A stretch of 64,000 nt of DNA from positions 2,852,001 to 2,916,000 of the forward strand of contig OX463829.1 in assembly GCA_949825045.1 (NCBI GenBank), in the 5' to 3' direction. Below the pieces are notes generated by a model. It made no database searches. It was given only the letters and a program-made list of their open reading frames with translations, and was not told where the DNA came from. How positions within the stretch are numbered: the first letter of the stretch is position 1; each line of letters opens with the position of its first letter. Position numbers and translations under genes: made by a program. This document shows positions 31,602 to 42,644 of the stretch, piece after piece. Source of the stretch: Argyresthia goedartella. Taxonomy: Eukaryota; Arthropoda; Insecta; Lepidoptera; Argyresthiidae.

Positions 31602-34587
31602 ATGTCACAAGCTGACACCGAATGCCCGCTATGCCCCAGGAAATACAAGAAAAATGGGCTCCAGCGTCACATGAGATCAGCACACAACGATGTACTAAAC
31701 CAATCAGCATCCGCTACTCTTAAAACAACCACCGATGGGCAAACACCAATGTCACCTTTGGAAGAAGCCTTCGGATCCCCATTCCTGAATGCCATCCAAC
31801 CCAAGTCTGGCATCTGGCAAAGGCATTGGGACAACGTCTGTAACCTTCATGGCAAGCTATACGACCTCCCATGCGGTACTGCCAGTAGAAAATTCGTACA
31901 CACTCTGGCCGACGAAATTGAGCATCTAACCAAATCAACCTACCCCTCTGAACGCGTATTAACCTTTGCTGCGGTCATACTGCAAAGAGACAAAAACGTT
32001 AGAAAAATGAAAGATATACTGAGACTACTCGATCGGCGCCTAAAACTCTGGGCAGACAAACGTTTCGAGGAACTCATCACGGAATCCACCAAAGCAGATA
32101 AATCTATATGGAATACAAGAAACCGGAAACAAAACAACATTGACCAAGAAACAAAATTATTCACACGACTGATACTACATGGAAAAACGCGGGAAGCGCT
32201 CAACTGGCTCCTCACAAAAGACACGAGCAAAGTTTTAAACCCAGACACTGAATTTGATCCATCCGGTAAAACCGTCAGTGATGTGCTGAGAGAAAAGCAC
32301 CCCCCGCCTAATACTCCAGATCCCGCTTTATTCACTCTCCCCAAAGACGTCACAAAACTCCCACCACTCCTTGAAATCGAAATAACTTGTGACCATGTCG
32401 AAACAGTTGCGAGAAAACTACACGGCGGCGGAGGTCCCACTGGATGCACAGCCGAAAACTGGAGAGATTTCCTACTCCGCTTCGGCCAAGCAAGTGCCCA
32501 TTTAAGAGAAGCCGTAGCGCAGCTCACAACGAAACTTAGCAACGAAACCATACCCTGGACCCAAATACAAGCATTAATGTCAAGCCGACTTGTTGCTTTA
32601 GACAAATGCCCAGGCGTAAGACCTATCGGCATCGGCGAATGCCTACGAAGAATATTATCCAAATGCATGATCTTAGCAACAGGCTCTGAAGTCACTGAAG
32701 CATGCGGCCAGTCACAGCTCTGCAGTGGACTGGGCAGTGGCATCGAAGGCGCCATTCATGCCATGACCGATGTCTTCCAAAGAGATTGCCAACCTGGTTC
32801 AAACTGGGGAATGCTCCTCGTTGACGCGAACAATGCTTTTAACGCCGTGAATAGACAACTAGCCCTCTGGCAAGCAAGAATATACTGGCCACACTGCGCC
32901 CGCTTTCTTTATAATACTTACAATGGCCACGGTGAATTGGTATTTCGCGATTCTGATACAAGACTATATAGCAGAGAAGGCGTAACCCAAGGAGACCCAC
33001 TCGCAATGCCACTGTACGCGCTTGCAACACTACCAATAATTAACAAACTTAAAACCGAAAACACAGTCACACAATGCTGGTACGCCGATGACTCCTCCGC
33101 GCAAGGCACTTTCCAAAGCCTACGACAATGGTGGGACAACTTAAACAAAACAGGCCCAGCATACGGATACTTACCACAAGGTAAAAAATCATTTCTAATA
33201 GTGTCAGAAACTGACAAGTCTACCGCAGAAAAGACGTTCTCCGGTACCAACGTCTCCATAGTTACCGGCTCCCGCTTCCTAGGAGGCTACATAGGGACAG
33301 GAGGGGACGACTTCGTAAAAAAGAATGTAACCGAATGGATATCTATCATCGAGAAACTCACAACAATCTGCAAAAACTCACCTCAAGCCGCTTACACTGC
33401 CCTAACTAAAGCAGCTCAGTTTAAATGGTCCTTCCTACTACGTGTCTTAAAAAATTCAGAAGAACTTTTTGAACCCTTAACTAACACATTACACGACAAA
33501 TTCATACCAACACTAGTCGGAGGCGAAATCACAAAACTTGAAACCCAGCTATTTACCCTCCCAGTCCACAAAGGCGGACTTGCCCTTTCTGACCCCTTCA
33601 ACACACCAAACCGTGCATACCAAATCTCAAAACAGGGATCTACAATACTTTCAACAGCCCTAACCGAGATAAAAGACATAAACCTTGCTGAACACTACAA
33701 TTCTTTGCGTGACGCAAGGAAGGAAGGAAACAAGGAAAAAGAAACATACGAGAACGAAACTCTAGAAAGCATTCTAACAAAATTACCATCCAAAAAGAAA
33801 AGAGCAATAGAAAGATCAATAGCGACAAAAATGAAAACAAAAACATCAACATGGCTTTCAGTAATACCGACAAGAAAAGACAACTTCGACTTATCACCCC
33901 ACGAATTTAGAGATGGATGCGGTGGTATCTTATGGCCAGGGGGCCATAAGATACCACCGCACACCAATCTCCATGCCTGCGACTTGCGACGGCTGCGGCA
34001 ATGACAACTTCAACGTGGACCACGCCTTGTGCTGCAAAACAGGTGGCCTTATCACACGCAGACATAACGAAATAAGGGATCTTTTCTGTGAACTGTGCCA
34101 GCAAGCCTGGGGAAACGTCACGAAAGAGCCAGTCATCTCCGAAGGCGATACTGGGCTGCGCGGAGACTTGGCTTGTCGGGGGGTATGGATTGCCCAGAGG
34201 GAGGCATTATTTGATATCCGTGTCATAGACACCGACGCTCCCTCCCACGCATCACGCCCCGTAGCGGCTGTCCTTCGTTCAGCTTAAGAAGAAAAGAAAA
34301 GGAAGTACTGCGACCCATGCGAGACGCGCCACACCACCTTCACCCCTTTAGTAACCTCTGTCGACGGAGTTTTTGCTCCACAAATGATATCATTCACTAA
34401 ACACCTCGCCGAAACACTGGCGGACCGCTGGAACCGGACCCCTGCCACAATAATGGGCTGGCTACGAGCAAGAATTCAAACCGCCATCATCAGGGCTAGC
34501 AGCATGTGCATCCGCGGCACCCGCCATAGGTGGAATCGCACAGGCCTATATGAAGATGGAGCGGCAGTCCCACACGTCTTGAACTAG
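31602..34587 (+). pseudogene. RT and restriction-like endonuclease polyprotein, one frameshift and one stop
   Basis: It starts at ATG 31602 with a C2H2 finger (CPLCPRKYKKNGLQRHMRSAH). The RT palm follows: LLVDANNAFNAVNR (A), GVTQGDPLAMPLYALATLPI (B), CWYADDSSAQG (C), YGYLPQGKKSFLIV (D). The C-terminus carries CDGCGNDNFNVDHALCC and RRHNEIRD, the CCHC-RHN arrangement before restriction-like nucleases, then GDL ... LFDIRV as candidate PD-(D/E)XK positions. The first frame runs to 34004 but is out of phase after about 33935, where a 20-bp inverted duplication sits. The C-terminal frame continues at 33967-34284, meets a TAA at 34285-34287, and then stays open to 34587. It is not functional. Confidence 0.85.
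33916..33959. repeat. Perfect 20-bp palindrome inside the LINE ORF
   Basis: TGCGGTGGTATCTTATGGCC, spacer AGGG, then its exact reverse complement. Only the right arm fits the reading frame of the CCHC region, so the left arm looks like an inverted copy added later. It coincides with the frameshift. Confidence 0.9.
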
Positions 34588-37282
34588 AATGAATATCTTA
34601 TTTATATCTCTGTACTTATTTTCATGAATCTTTTGCTCAATAAATTTCTTATCGTGTAAATTTAATCAATCAATCAATCGAACGTAACTTTAAGCGGGAA
34701 ATTTATTTTTCTTGTCATGACTTCTATTTTGGCGGTTTTCACGCGTCGTGAATTCTTGATCCTAAAATATGTATAACGAAATAAAATGGATATCGAATGC
34801 GTGGCGGCTTCTTAGCCCTAGACGAAGAGTCTATATACCGGCGGTAAGTAAGAACAGATTGTTATTCACATACTTATCAATTTCCTTCAATCAATTAAAT
34901 CAGCGCACATTTACGCACTGCCGGGTACAGGCCTTCCTTTACCACGAGATCTATACCTACTCAGGTCCCGTGCCTTTCATTTTTCTACCTCTTCTTCAGT
35001 TATGATAGGTAAACTAAATTGATTATACTTGCATATTGCAGCCCAAACTATGCCAGGCTCATAACTATGATGGCAATATATATAGACATAAGAATGGAAG
35101 CTGCAAAAGTTCACCGATTATAAAGTTTGCCAAAACTTTCGAAATACATACCAATATTATATAGACCTACTATTTATTATTTTTATTTTAGATTCAGAAG
35201 ACGAAGAGGAGACCACTGCTGCAAGTTGAAGACGCGTTTGACTTCCTGCAGGAAGGCCGTCAGCAGCGGGCTAACCTTGTTAATTTACATAAAAAATAAA
35301 CACAATCTTATACTTTTAAATATTTTATTGACAAACTGATTTATTTATTGTGGTTCCGTGTGCCTCTGCACAGTCTGGCGGCTCGAGCACACGGCAACAG
35401 CGGTTGTGTCAGCCCTGATAGCGGCCGTCTATTCAGCTGTTGACTCCCGCAAAGTTTCGCGCATCAAGCGGGAGTTTTCATTTAAAGCCTGCACCAACAG
35501 GAGTGCAGCTGAATCCGCTGCCCTGCAAAGTAAACAAAAGACTACATAAGTATTTGTATTATGAAGTATAACAGAGACATAAAGAATTTGTAAGCAAACA
35601 ATTTATTGCTTTCATTATTCACATCTTGAAAAGCAACAGCCTAAATGAAATATACAACAAGGTACCATTCAACTAATTAATATGAAAATGACTAACAAAA
35701 GACATGCAATCCATACTTTTGAGCGAGACGGCATTAAGACGTCAGACAGTAGAAAATCCAACCGACATGGAAGTATTAGAGTAACATGGGAGTTTTCTTG
35801 GCGGACAAGTTTATCAACACAATTTATTGATTAGCTATTATTTATGATTATGACCACTAGAATGACTTGCTTTGCTGTAATGACCACGGCATGGCCACTA
35901 GGTCCATGCCTATACAATACAATTTAAAAAGAATACATTACACAATACAAACAAATTCATGAATGACATAACTTTCATAATAAGCTATGTTCTTCGGCTA
36001 ATTCTAGGCCAGTTAATCAATTTGTATCACTTATGTGTCTCATACTCGGTGGTAGATGTGTCATAGGCCCTAAAAGGGCAGCTTGATTTCTTCTGACAGT
36101 TGGGTTGGCCACTATTAAGGGTTGACACCCCTCTATCGAACCGGCAGAGCCAGCATGGTGGAGTACTTATGACTCAATCTTACTTGTATCTAAGTAAAGC
36201 CCCATGCCCCTTGGTGGGGACATTAATAGGCTACATATTATTATGTGTATCATTCTCACACTCTAGTATCTATCTGGTCAGTAGAAACTTATCTAAACAA
36301 ATATTAGACATACCTATTGCCTCCTTCAAATCTCTGCCGCAGCCCAATAAATTGAGCTGTGTGGCAAGGGCCGACCACTGCTCCTGCTCCATTATCGTGG
36401 GCCTCGCTCTATTCCCTGCAAAAGTTTAGCAAAGTGAAAACATATGCCTTCTTCACTATTTGTAATTCGATTGCGCGGGAAAATTGCCGGCGAATTTCTG
36501 TCATTTATACCTAGTGGTAGGTCTTTTCATCCCGAATAAGATCAAAATAGATAGGTGGGTACCATGTCAGACATGCATATCAGTGTCCCATAGTGAGGAG
36601 AGATGAGAAGTCGCATTCACAAAACACATCACAATCTGTTTACCAAACAAACAAGTTATTGCAATGCACATACCCCGAACAATCTCGTTGTTTGAATGGA
36701 GCTGCTCTAAAAGCAGCGGTTAACAGCGCCTGTTGCCGTTTCGACATTTGTTTCCTGCTGTTCATCTTCTCCAATAATAACACGAAATACAGCACAAAAA
36801 GAAATCAAAATCACAGTGAAAAGAATAAATACTGAAGTAAGTGTGACAGGCGACAAGACAGTTCGCGCCGCCCGCGGCTTGCAACACAAACGTTCTGAAA
36901 GTGATTGAACATAATTTTAGTTTATTCAAAATGGGTCCATCCGTGGATTATTATTGAAATTATCTTAAAAATATAATTTAAACACTATAAAATGCACGTG
37001 TAATAATAAATTAATAATAATTTGAAAATATATTTGAACAGTTTCTTTATTTGACTATGACGAAATATATCGATTTTATCGAAACATAATCGAGAAATAA
37101 AAAGATACATTGTGGTTCAGAACTGTCCCTAGGGGCGGTAATTCGTTTAGTTGGAAAAAAAAACGACAACTATTCTTAGTTTGCGTTTAGAGAGCGTGAC
37201 TTCCAAATACCGATTAACGTAATTCAAACTAATATTAGTTCTCAAAATAGTTTAGAGCGGCTAGTTGTCCTTGGCAACCATA

Positions 37283-37407
37283 ATGTGTGTATTTTGTATC
37301 TAAATCCAATTTAATCACAAGGTACTTGTACTTATTAAACTTAAGCAAATTTCTGGGACAGCAAGTTATCTAAAATACAAATTATTCAGTAATAAATAGT
37401 AATAGTC
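37283..37407. other. Right flank of the tandem duplication
   Basis: AT-rich sequence following the ATA target copy. No gene or known repeat recognised. Confidence 0.4.
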
Positions 37408-37695
37408 GTTCGTGCTCCGTGGTCTAATGGGTTTCACGCTTGCTCCTCACACAGGAGATGCAGGTTCGATTCCTGACCATGTACAAATGATAATTAATAT
37501 ATCTTAAGTTAATACGCACGTTCTAACGGTGATGGAAAACATCGTGAGGAAACCTTCACTACTCCTAAGCTGCGGCGATGGGCTAGCCCCCTGTCATGCA
37601 AAATGGAGTATTGAATAACGGGCTCAAAGTGGGCACCTACTAATTGTGCTTCTTCTACCCCGTATGGGAAAAGGACGCTATGTTATGTTATGTGT
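37408..37695 (+). repeat. tRNA-derived SINE, family S2
   Basis: A-box-like TGGTCTAATGGG and B-box GGTTCGATTCC are spaced as in a tRNA gene. The body has GGAAAACATCGTGAGGAAACC and GGGCTAGCCCCCTGTCA, and the tail is TATGTTATGTTATG. Related copies are at about 48240 and 60805. Confidence 0.8.
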
Positions 37696-38494
37696 TAGTA
37701 GTAGTCAATTAAAAGATATAACACAGCAAAAAGTTATTCATTATCATCAACATTAATGATTGCTCTAGCTAATTCTTCATTACTTATTATACATCTTTTG
37801 TTAAACCTAGCTAAGGTGTTGGAGCCACCGCCTCCCCTGTCTGTTACGACACATCTGTTTACGAAAAGGTTTTCTGATATACGCAGCGGATTCGTCTTTT
37901 CAATATAGGCTAACTTTGTTCTGACTGAACATATTTTCTCTTTTTTTCCTAAGAAAGGCAGGCACAGTATTGGTTGTTTAGAGCCTAGCCTAGAAGTCTT
38001 TAAAAGATCTGAATTAATTACAATTTTTGTGGCTAAGACCTATATATATTCTTCAGCTGGATTTTAGAGAAAGTTTGTACTCTATGGGATGTGGTAAGGG
38101 CTAACAGTGTCACACTCTTCTTAGAGAGATTTTCTAAAGACAATTCTTCGTTGACCTGAGGCGCATAAATAATCCAGGACAACTTTGGTGTCTCATATTA
38201 CGGAACATTTTTATACCGAGGGTCGAAGGCGAAACACACTCTTGAAAAATCTCTTTGACCCATTATCTTTGGATATATTAGGTCCCAGAATTACAGATAG
38301 AGCTTATCTATAGAGTTTAAAGTGCATGCTTAATAATAAATGTTTCTTTCTTTATTTCTTTTCTTTTCTTTACTTACATCCGGTTTCAAAAGATTTCGAT
38401 AACATATGGTGTTGATGCATAGTAAAAGCCGACTGAATTTTCAATGTAGTAAGTCCACCGCTTCTTAGGGCAACTCAGTCAGTCAGTCATGTGA

Positions 38495-39178
38495 AAGTTC
38501 CTTATTACTCTAGATATTTACATATACTTAGCAAACGTCATTTTATGCCTCTTCTCTACATTGGACCACTGTGGGAGAAGGGCGTAAAAACTCCCACAGA
38601 TTGATTTATAGATCTCTTGTTAAAATTGCTTGTGCTTTACTAATACAAATATTAAGAATTTTATCTAAACACGTATCATAAACCCTCTTTACTACGTCAA
38701 AAAACCGCAGGTTAAGACCAGCATAATGTAAAACTATTTGATAAAAACTCATTTCTTATCTGAAAATTTGTACATTATGACCATAATGTGTAAATTTTCT
38801 AGATATTATGACATTCAAATTTTGAACGCCAACGCCCGCCTGCGTGCCGCCCCTAGTTTGTCTGTGAAGTTGGTACTACAGAACAAGCTAAACCACTGCA
38901 GAGATAAGATCAATGCCACAAAGACGGTCAAACAAGCGGTTCCTGAACACATCAAAGAGAGCTTTTTATTAGTGTGTAGATAACAGTGTATGCAACTGTA
39001 CATAATTAGGCATTAAAACTCTTGGGTAATATTATTATGAAACTCGCCTTCGGCTCGTTTCATAAACCCACTCTCGAGTATGAATGCCCTCCATCATGTA
39101 GCAGTCACATAAACTACCAAAATTATTATGATTAATGATCAGGAATAAATAATTACAAAATTATTAACTGCCTATAAC
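38495..39178 (-). mobile_element. 5'-truncated 3' end of the CR1-group LINE, itself interrupted
   Basis: The complement of the 3' UTR seen at 4860-5420: TCTACATTGGACCACTGTGGGAG and the AATAATTTTGTAATTATTTATTCC block. It splits the DIRS-like recombinase directly after MKQYDS. It is itself split by the P repeat (about 38663-39117). Confidence 0.8.
38663..39117 (+). repeat. P repeat, copy 1 (about 450 bp, hairpin inside)
   Basis: Homologous to 43651-44090 in opposite orientation. The internal palindrome AAAATTTGTACATTATG / AC / CATAATGTGTAAATTTT spans 38763-38798. Near the right end are two CTCGAG/CTCGTTTCAT motifs. No terminal inverted repeats were found. The 81-codon open frame is not supported as coding (see rejected items). 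Confidence 0.75.
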
Positions 39179-40129
39179 CAACTAACTATCATACTGCTTC
39201 ATGGAGTAGTCTGAGAGAGAGGCTAGCTTGATGTCTAACGAGGCTGACGGGAGGCTACATCGCGTAAGCGCTTGCCGCATAACACTCCGCCCACCAGGGT
39301 AAGAGACGAGTGAATGCTCCGTCAGCTGGAATGAGATATCAAAACGTTCTGGTGAGGCGGGAGTCCTATCGTTCCCGAGATAAGGAGAGATCTGAATAAG
39401 GGAAACCATGGCTGAGTTGGCCAGTAGGGAACAATCATGATCCGACTGGATTTGTCTGGCACAATCTTTTAAAGTGTTTTTAGAATTATTGCAAAAGGTG
39501 GAAAAGCATTGAAGAAAAACTCTGACCAGCATATGGTGATGAAAATCATAGCATAGGCATTAGGGTCCCTATGCTAGGAAAGGTATCGTTATCATTTTTA
39601 GGGTTCGATAAATACGTCATATCTTTGTAGCATAAGATGCCGGTTGTAATTTTTAGGTTATGTCCAATTCATTATTGTGAATTAAGCGGCAACCAGATGC
39701 AGAATGTTGTGAGAAAGTCCTTCTAACTTCTCAATAACATTCTTCCGACTGACTTACCTGGATCTTCGTCATCCTCCGAAGATGAAGTTGTACAGCGATC
39801 CATTTTCCGTTTTATATTTTTAATCTTCCTTTTAAAGTATTCGTAATCATTGTTGTGCCTTCTCTTCGGCATTTCGGGTATCACACTTCACTTAATGTAG
39901 GTTTTTACCACAAAAGTTTCGTTTATCTGATGTAATTACTGTATTTTTTAAAGAGTAAATTTTTTAACACGTGTTAACCGCCCACCACGAAAATGCGAAT
40001 GACGTAACTAAACTATGGATGTGCGTAGAGAACAAAAAAAAAGATGATTTTCTCAATAAACGTGTAATATTGGAGTCGATTGTGACTACGTATATAAATT
40101 AATGATTTAGTCTCGTGAGAGCGAGGTGC

Positions 40130-40600
40130 AAGTATAATTTCCTCTGTGGGTACTAATCGATCTAATAATATAATAATAATAAATGAATTTATTTGTCGTA
40201 AAAAGTTTACACCATCTTAACCTAGTGACAAATCAAACTTAAGCATATTTAAATAACTGTTTAGGCTAAGGCTAGGTTAGGTTGAGTTCATAACTTCCTC
40301 ACTAGGATTCCCTGTGTCGAGGAGGTCAGCCACTTCTCATATTAATTTGGTTTGTTATTGTGTTTAACTTTACTTAGGCATATGGTTAGGTTAAAATACT
40401 AGAATGTATTTGACTGCTTTGAGGAGTTTACCTTACAGGTTTCATTCTTACAAATATAGCATAATACAGGCTTACAGGCGAGAGAGCGAGGTGCGAATAT
40501 AATTTCCTCTGTGGGTAGCTGAGCGATCTAAGAAAATGCTAGAATGTATTTGACGGCTCTGACGAGTTTGCCTTTACAGGTTTCATACTTACAAATGTAG
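40130..40600. repeat. Local direct duplication
   Basis: GAGCGAGGTGC(A/G)A(G/A)TATAATTTCCTCTGTGGGTA occurs at 40130 and 40484. CTAGAATGTATTTGAC...ACAGGTTTCAT(A/T)CTTACAAAT(G/A)TAGC occurs at about 40399 and 40538. The two blocks are reordered, so more than one duplication is implied. The AGCGAGGTGC core is shared with the small repeat in the 26-kb unit. Confidence 0.6.
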
Positions 40601-40935
40601 CATCATCATCATCATCAGCCCTTGTCATCCCACTGCTGGGCACAGGCCTCTCCCAAAGCACGCCATTCGCTATGGTCACCCGCCAGTCTCGTCCACTGCT
40701 TTCTAGCCACCGTAACAATGTTATCTGACCATCGGGCCGGTGGTCTGCCCGCTGTTCTATGCCCTGCTTGCGGCCGCCACTCTGTGGCTGCCTTGGTCCA
40801 CCTTCCGTCCTCCCTTCTAACCAAGAGTCCCGCCCATTGCCACTATAGCCCCGTGATGCGCGTACGCACGTCTGTGACTTTGGAAGTCTGCGGATTTCAA
40901 CGTTAAGCACGCGGTCAACGAGGCTGATGCAGAAT
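40596..40935 (-). pseudogene. RTE-type LINE 3' fragment
   Basis: Reading leftwards, EIRRLPKSQTCVRASRG, then after a frameshift RREDGRWTKAATEWRPQAG ... RPPARWSDNIV ... WTRLAGDHSEWRALGEACAQ and a stop, followed by a (GAT)n tail at 40601-40618. This is the standard C-terminus and tail of RTE-type elements. It is 5'-truncated, with about 100 codons present. Confidence 0.85.
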
Positions 40936-41267
40936 AATACATTGCTATATATATATTGACAACATTGCACTCATTCCTCCAATGAAAGCTATAGCTGTAT
41001 GATATTTCACGTTCGAGCAAAAACAGTGACATTAGAAATATACTATGCAATACACAAGGAATTCTCTGTTGCATCTTAAAATCACAGGGACAAGTCATAG
41101 GAATACGAGGTCATTTTGAATTTCTGTCTTCGGATAGGCCTCGGAGATCCCACGCTTGGTCACTGGTATACTCCGCAATATAACACAGCCGCGTATGAAG
41201 ATGGGTTCAGACTACGAACTATCAGGTTCTGGAGACAGCCGATCACTTAATATATTTTTTATTCTCT
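40936..41267. other. No gene recognised
   Basis: No repeat or coding similarity recognised between the RTE fragment and the piggyBac-like element. Confidence 0.4.
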
Positions 41268-41511
41268 TTAACACTTAGGGACCCGCGCTTCAAATTGAAA
41301 CACAAACACTCGCTACCGGGTCCACCGGACCCAGACAATTAATTTTAGAAATTGTTTTATTAAGAAATTTAAATATATATATTTATTTTTTATATTATTT
41401 AATAACGTGTAACGTAATAACGTGTTTATTTTAAAACTGCTTAGTGAAAGTGGTTGGTATTATTTAATATCGTTAATAATGTGCAAAAAGTAAACAAATG
41501 TTTTATAAAAT

Positions 41512-41551
41512 ACGAATATTTATTGTTTTAAGTAAAACAATAAATATTTGT
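41512..41551. repeat. 18-bp near-perfect hairpin in the piggyBac-like element
   Basis: ACGAATATTTATTGTTTT, loop AAGT, AAAACAATAAATATTTGT; one mismatch. It extends three more pairs outward. Confidence 0.85.
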
Positions 41552-41829
41552 ATTAAACAATATATATCAAATACTCAGTACAAAAATATAAGGAACTTTG
41601 GCATACTTTTATGACTAAACTAAAACTTATAGTTATGAATTCTGCAACGATATATTTTAAACAAAATCTTGTTTACTTTAATATACTACTATAATGTATC
41701 CACTAAGACAAAATATGAATAAGAGATCAATTATAATACTAACAAACAAAATCAACTTTCAGAATCAACAAATTTTAGATTATAATTTTAGGTACAAAAT
41801 CACTTTCCAATATAGTTCTGTATTTTTCT

Positions 41830-42031
41830 TTATAAAACTAAGCTATAACAATTTGCACAAATTTGTTTTATATGTTCTCCACAAACTGTAGTCTTACATT
41901 TCACGCAATAAACCTTGGTTTTCCTGACTTTCTTCCAGTTACAGAGACCGCAACGTACTTTTCGTCCACTCGTTGGTAGGGGTGCGTTGGATGCTGGAGT
42001 TGGTTCTACTTCTGGTAATATGTTTCAGATA
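41830..42031 (-). pseudogene. piggyBac-like transposase C-terminal cysteine-rich domain
   Basis: The frame reads SGRKVRCGLCNWKKVRKTKV, then YCVKCKTTVCGEHIKQICAN and CYSLVL with a stop (TAA at 41830-41832). The C-x2-C...C-x2-C...VC-x2-H...C-x2-C pattern is the RING-like domain that binds the transposon ends in piggyBac transposases. A TGA just upstream and the lack of the RNase-H-fold DDD core show that this is a remnant. It lies inside the TTAA-bounded element, as expected. Confidence 0.85.
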
Positions 42032-42644
42032 CGGGTTTTGACATACTGTGGAATATTGTTATTAGCCGGTTGGTCACCAATTTCTACGAAATAATGTAAC
42101 AAAAACAGTAAACAAATAGAAATAACTAGATGTAAAAAGCGCTTACGTATTTAGTCTCTACCGGGTCCAACAGACCCATACGCACCTTTCACGTCCTTAG
42201 CACTCACACGCGGCGCGCTAACTGACAGCTTAGATGGTAATCTATCGCCTTATACTATGGCCGAAAGGTACTAAGAACGGCAACGTCGCAAAATTCGCAA
42301 TTGTTAAGTATTTCAACAAAATACAAGGGACTGGGTCCACTGGACCCATTAGCGAGACCTTAAGTGTTAAATAACACTATCATTCTCTTCCATAATTATT
42401 ATGTACGTGTGTGTAAGACTTATGTAAGTATATTGTATTGATGTATATTTTGTAGCACATTTTGATCTATTTATATAGATATTATGTATTTATGTCAGTA
42501 TACATATTGGTGAGTAGTTTAATATTTTTATTATTTAACGTTGTGCACATAGGTCTACCTCTTCTTTAATGTATCCTGTCCATCCTAGGTTTTCTGGAAG
42601 AAATCTCTTTTTACAACCTAGTTTCCATTTTGAAGTATCTGTAT

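Larger units (their letters stand above)
30919..34660 (+). mobile_element. LINE with restriction-like endonuclease (R2/NeSL/Hero-type group), inactivated
   Basis: Insertion boundaries are exact, because copy A of the Harbinger-like element lacks it. The 5' UTR (30919-31601) has a (GT)n run at about 31129-31160 and inverted copies of TTCTCTTGAGAAG. One ORF follows: a C2H2 finger, RT, a CCHC-type finger, then a restriction-like nuclease. The 3' UTR ends AATAAATTTCTTATCGTGTAAA. No obvious target duplication exceeds a few A residues. The clade is not assigned. Confidence 0.85.
30561..37279. mobile_element. Harbinger-like DNA transposon, copy B (split by a LINE)
   Basis: Same element as 26704-29723, a few per cent diverged. 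Its left terminus GGTTGCGATTTGGAAGG is intact. The right terminus is partly lost (TTGGCAACC, followed by ATA at 37280-37282). A 3742-bp LINE lies at 30919-34660, between TTAAGCAA and TTTAATCAATC, which are joined in copy A at about 27063-27080. Confidence 0.55.
37735..39872 (-). pseudogene. DIRS-like (tyrosine-recombinase) retroelement remnant
   Basis: Minus-strand pieces occur in the right order. A first exon (39758-39872) encodes MPKRRHNNDYEYFKRKIKNI and an acidic Ser stretch, ending at a GTAAGT donor. About 39300-39480 holds a polymerase/RNase H tail (IVPYWPTQPWFPLF). An overlapping frame starts the recombinase (YPGGRSVMRQAL, then LDIKLASLSDYSMKQYDS). After an interruption, 37990-38290 gives KRFFKSVFRLRPS, NEELSLENLSKKSVTLLAL, TSHRVQTFSKIQLKNI and LKTSRLGSKQPILCLPFL. 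The 'L.LT..HRVQTLSLI' block carries the recombinase arginine. Many stops and frameshifts are present, and gag, RT and most of RNase H are deleted. Confidence 0.7.
41272..42366 (-). mobile_element. piggyBac-like transposon, internally deleted
   Basis: A 1095-bp segment flanked on both sides by TTAA (41268-41271, 42367-42370), the piggyBac target. The ends begin CACTTAGGGACC and, on the other strand, CACTTAAGGTCTC. Subterminal GGGTCCACCGGACCC (41318-41332) and GGGTCCACTGGACCC (42333-42347) are mirrored. The only coding remnant is the transposase C-terminal cysteine-rich domain on the minus strand. Confidence 0.8.

Noticed and set aside
38738..38983. Conserved 80-codon ORF shared by the two P repeats
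   Set aside because: In the core about 12 codons differ between the copies and all the changes I compared are amino-acid-changing, none silent. The start is TTG. This is DNA-level similarity, not protein conservation.
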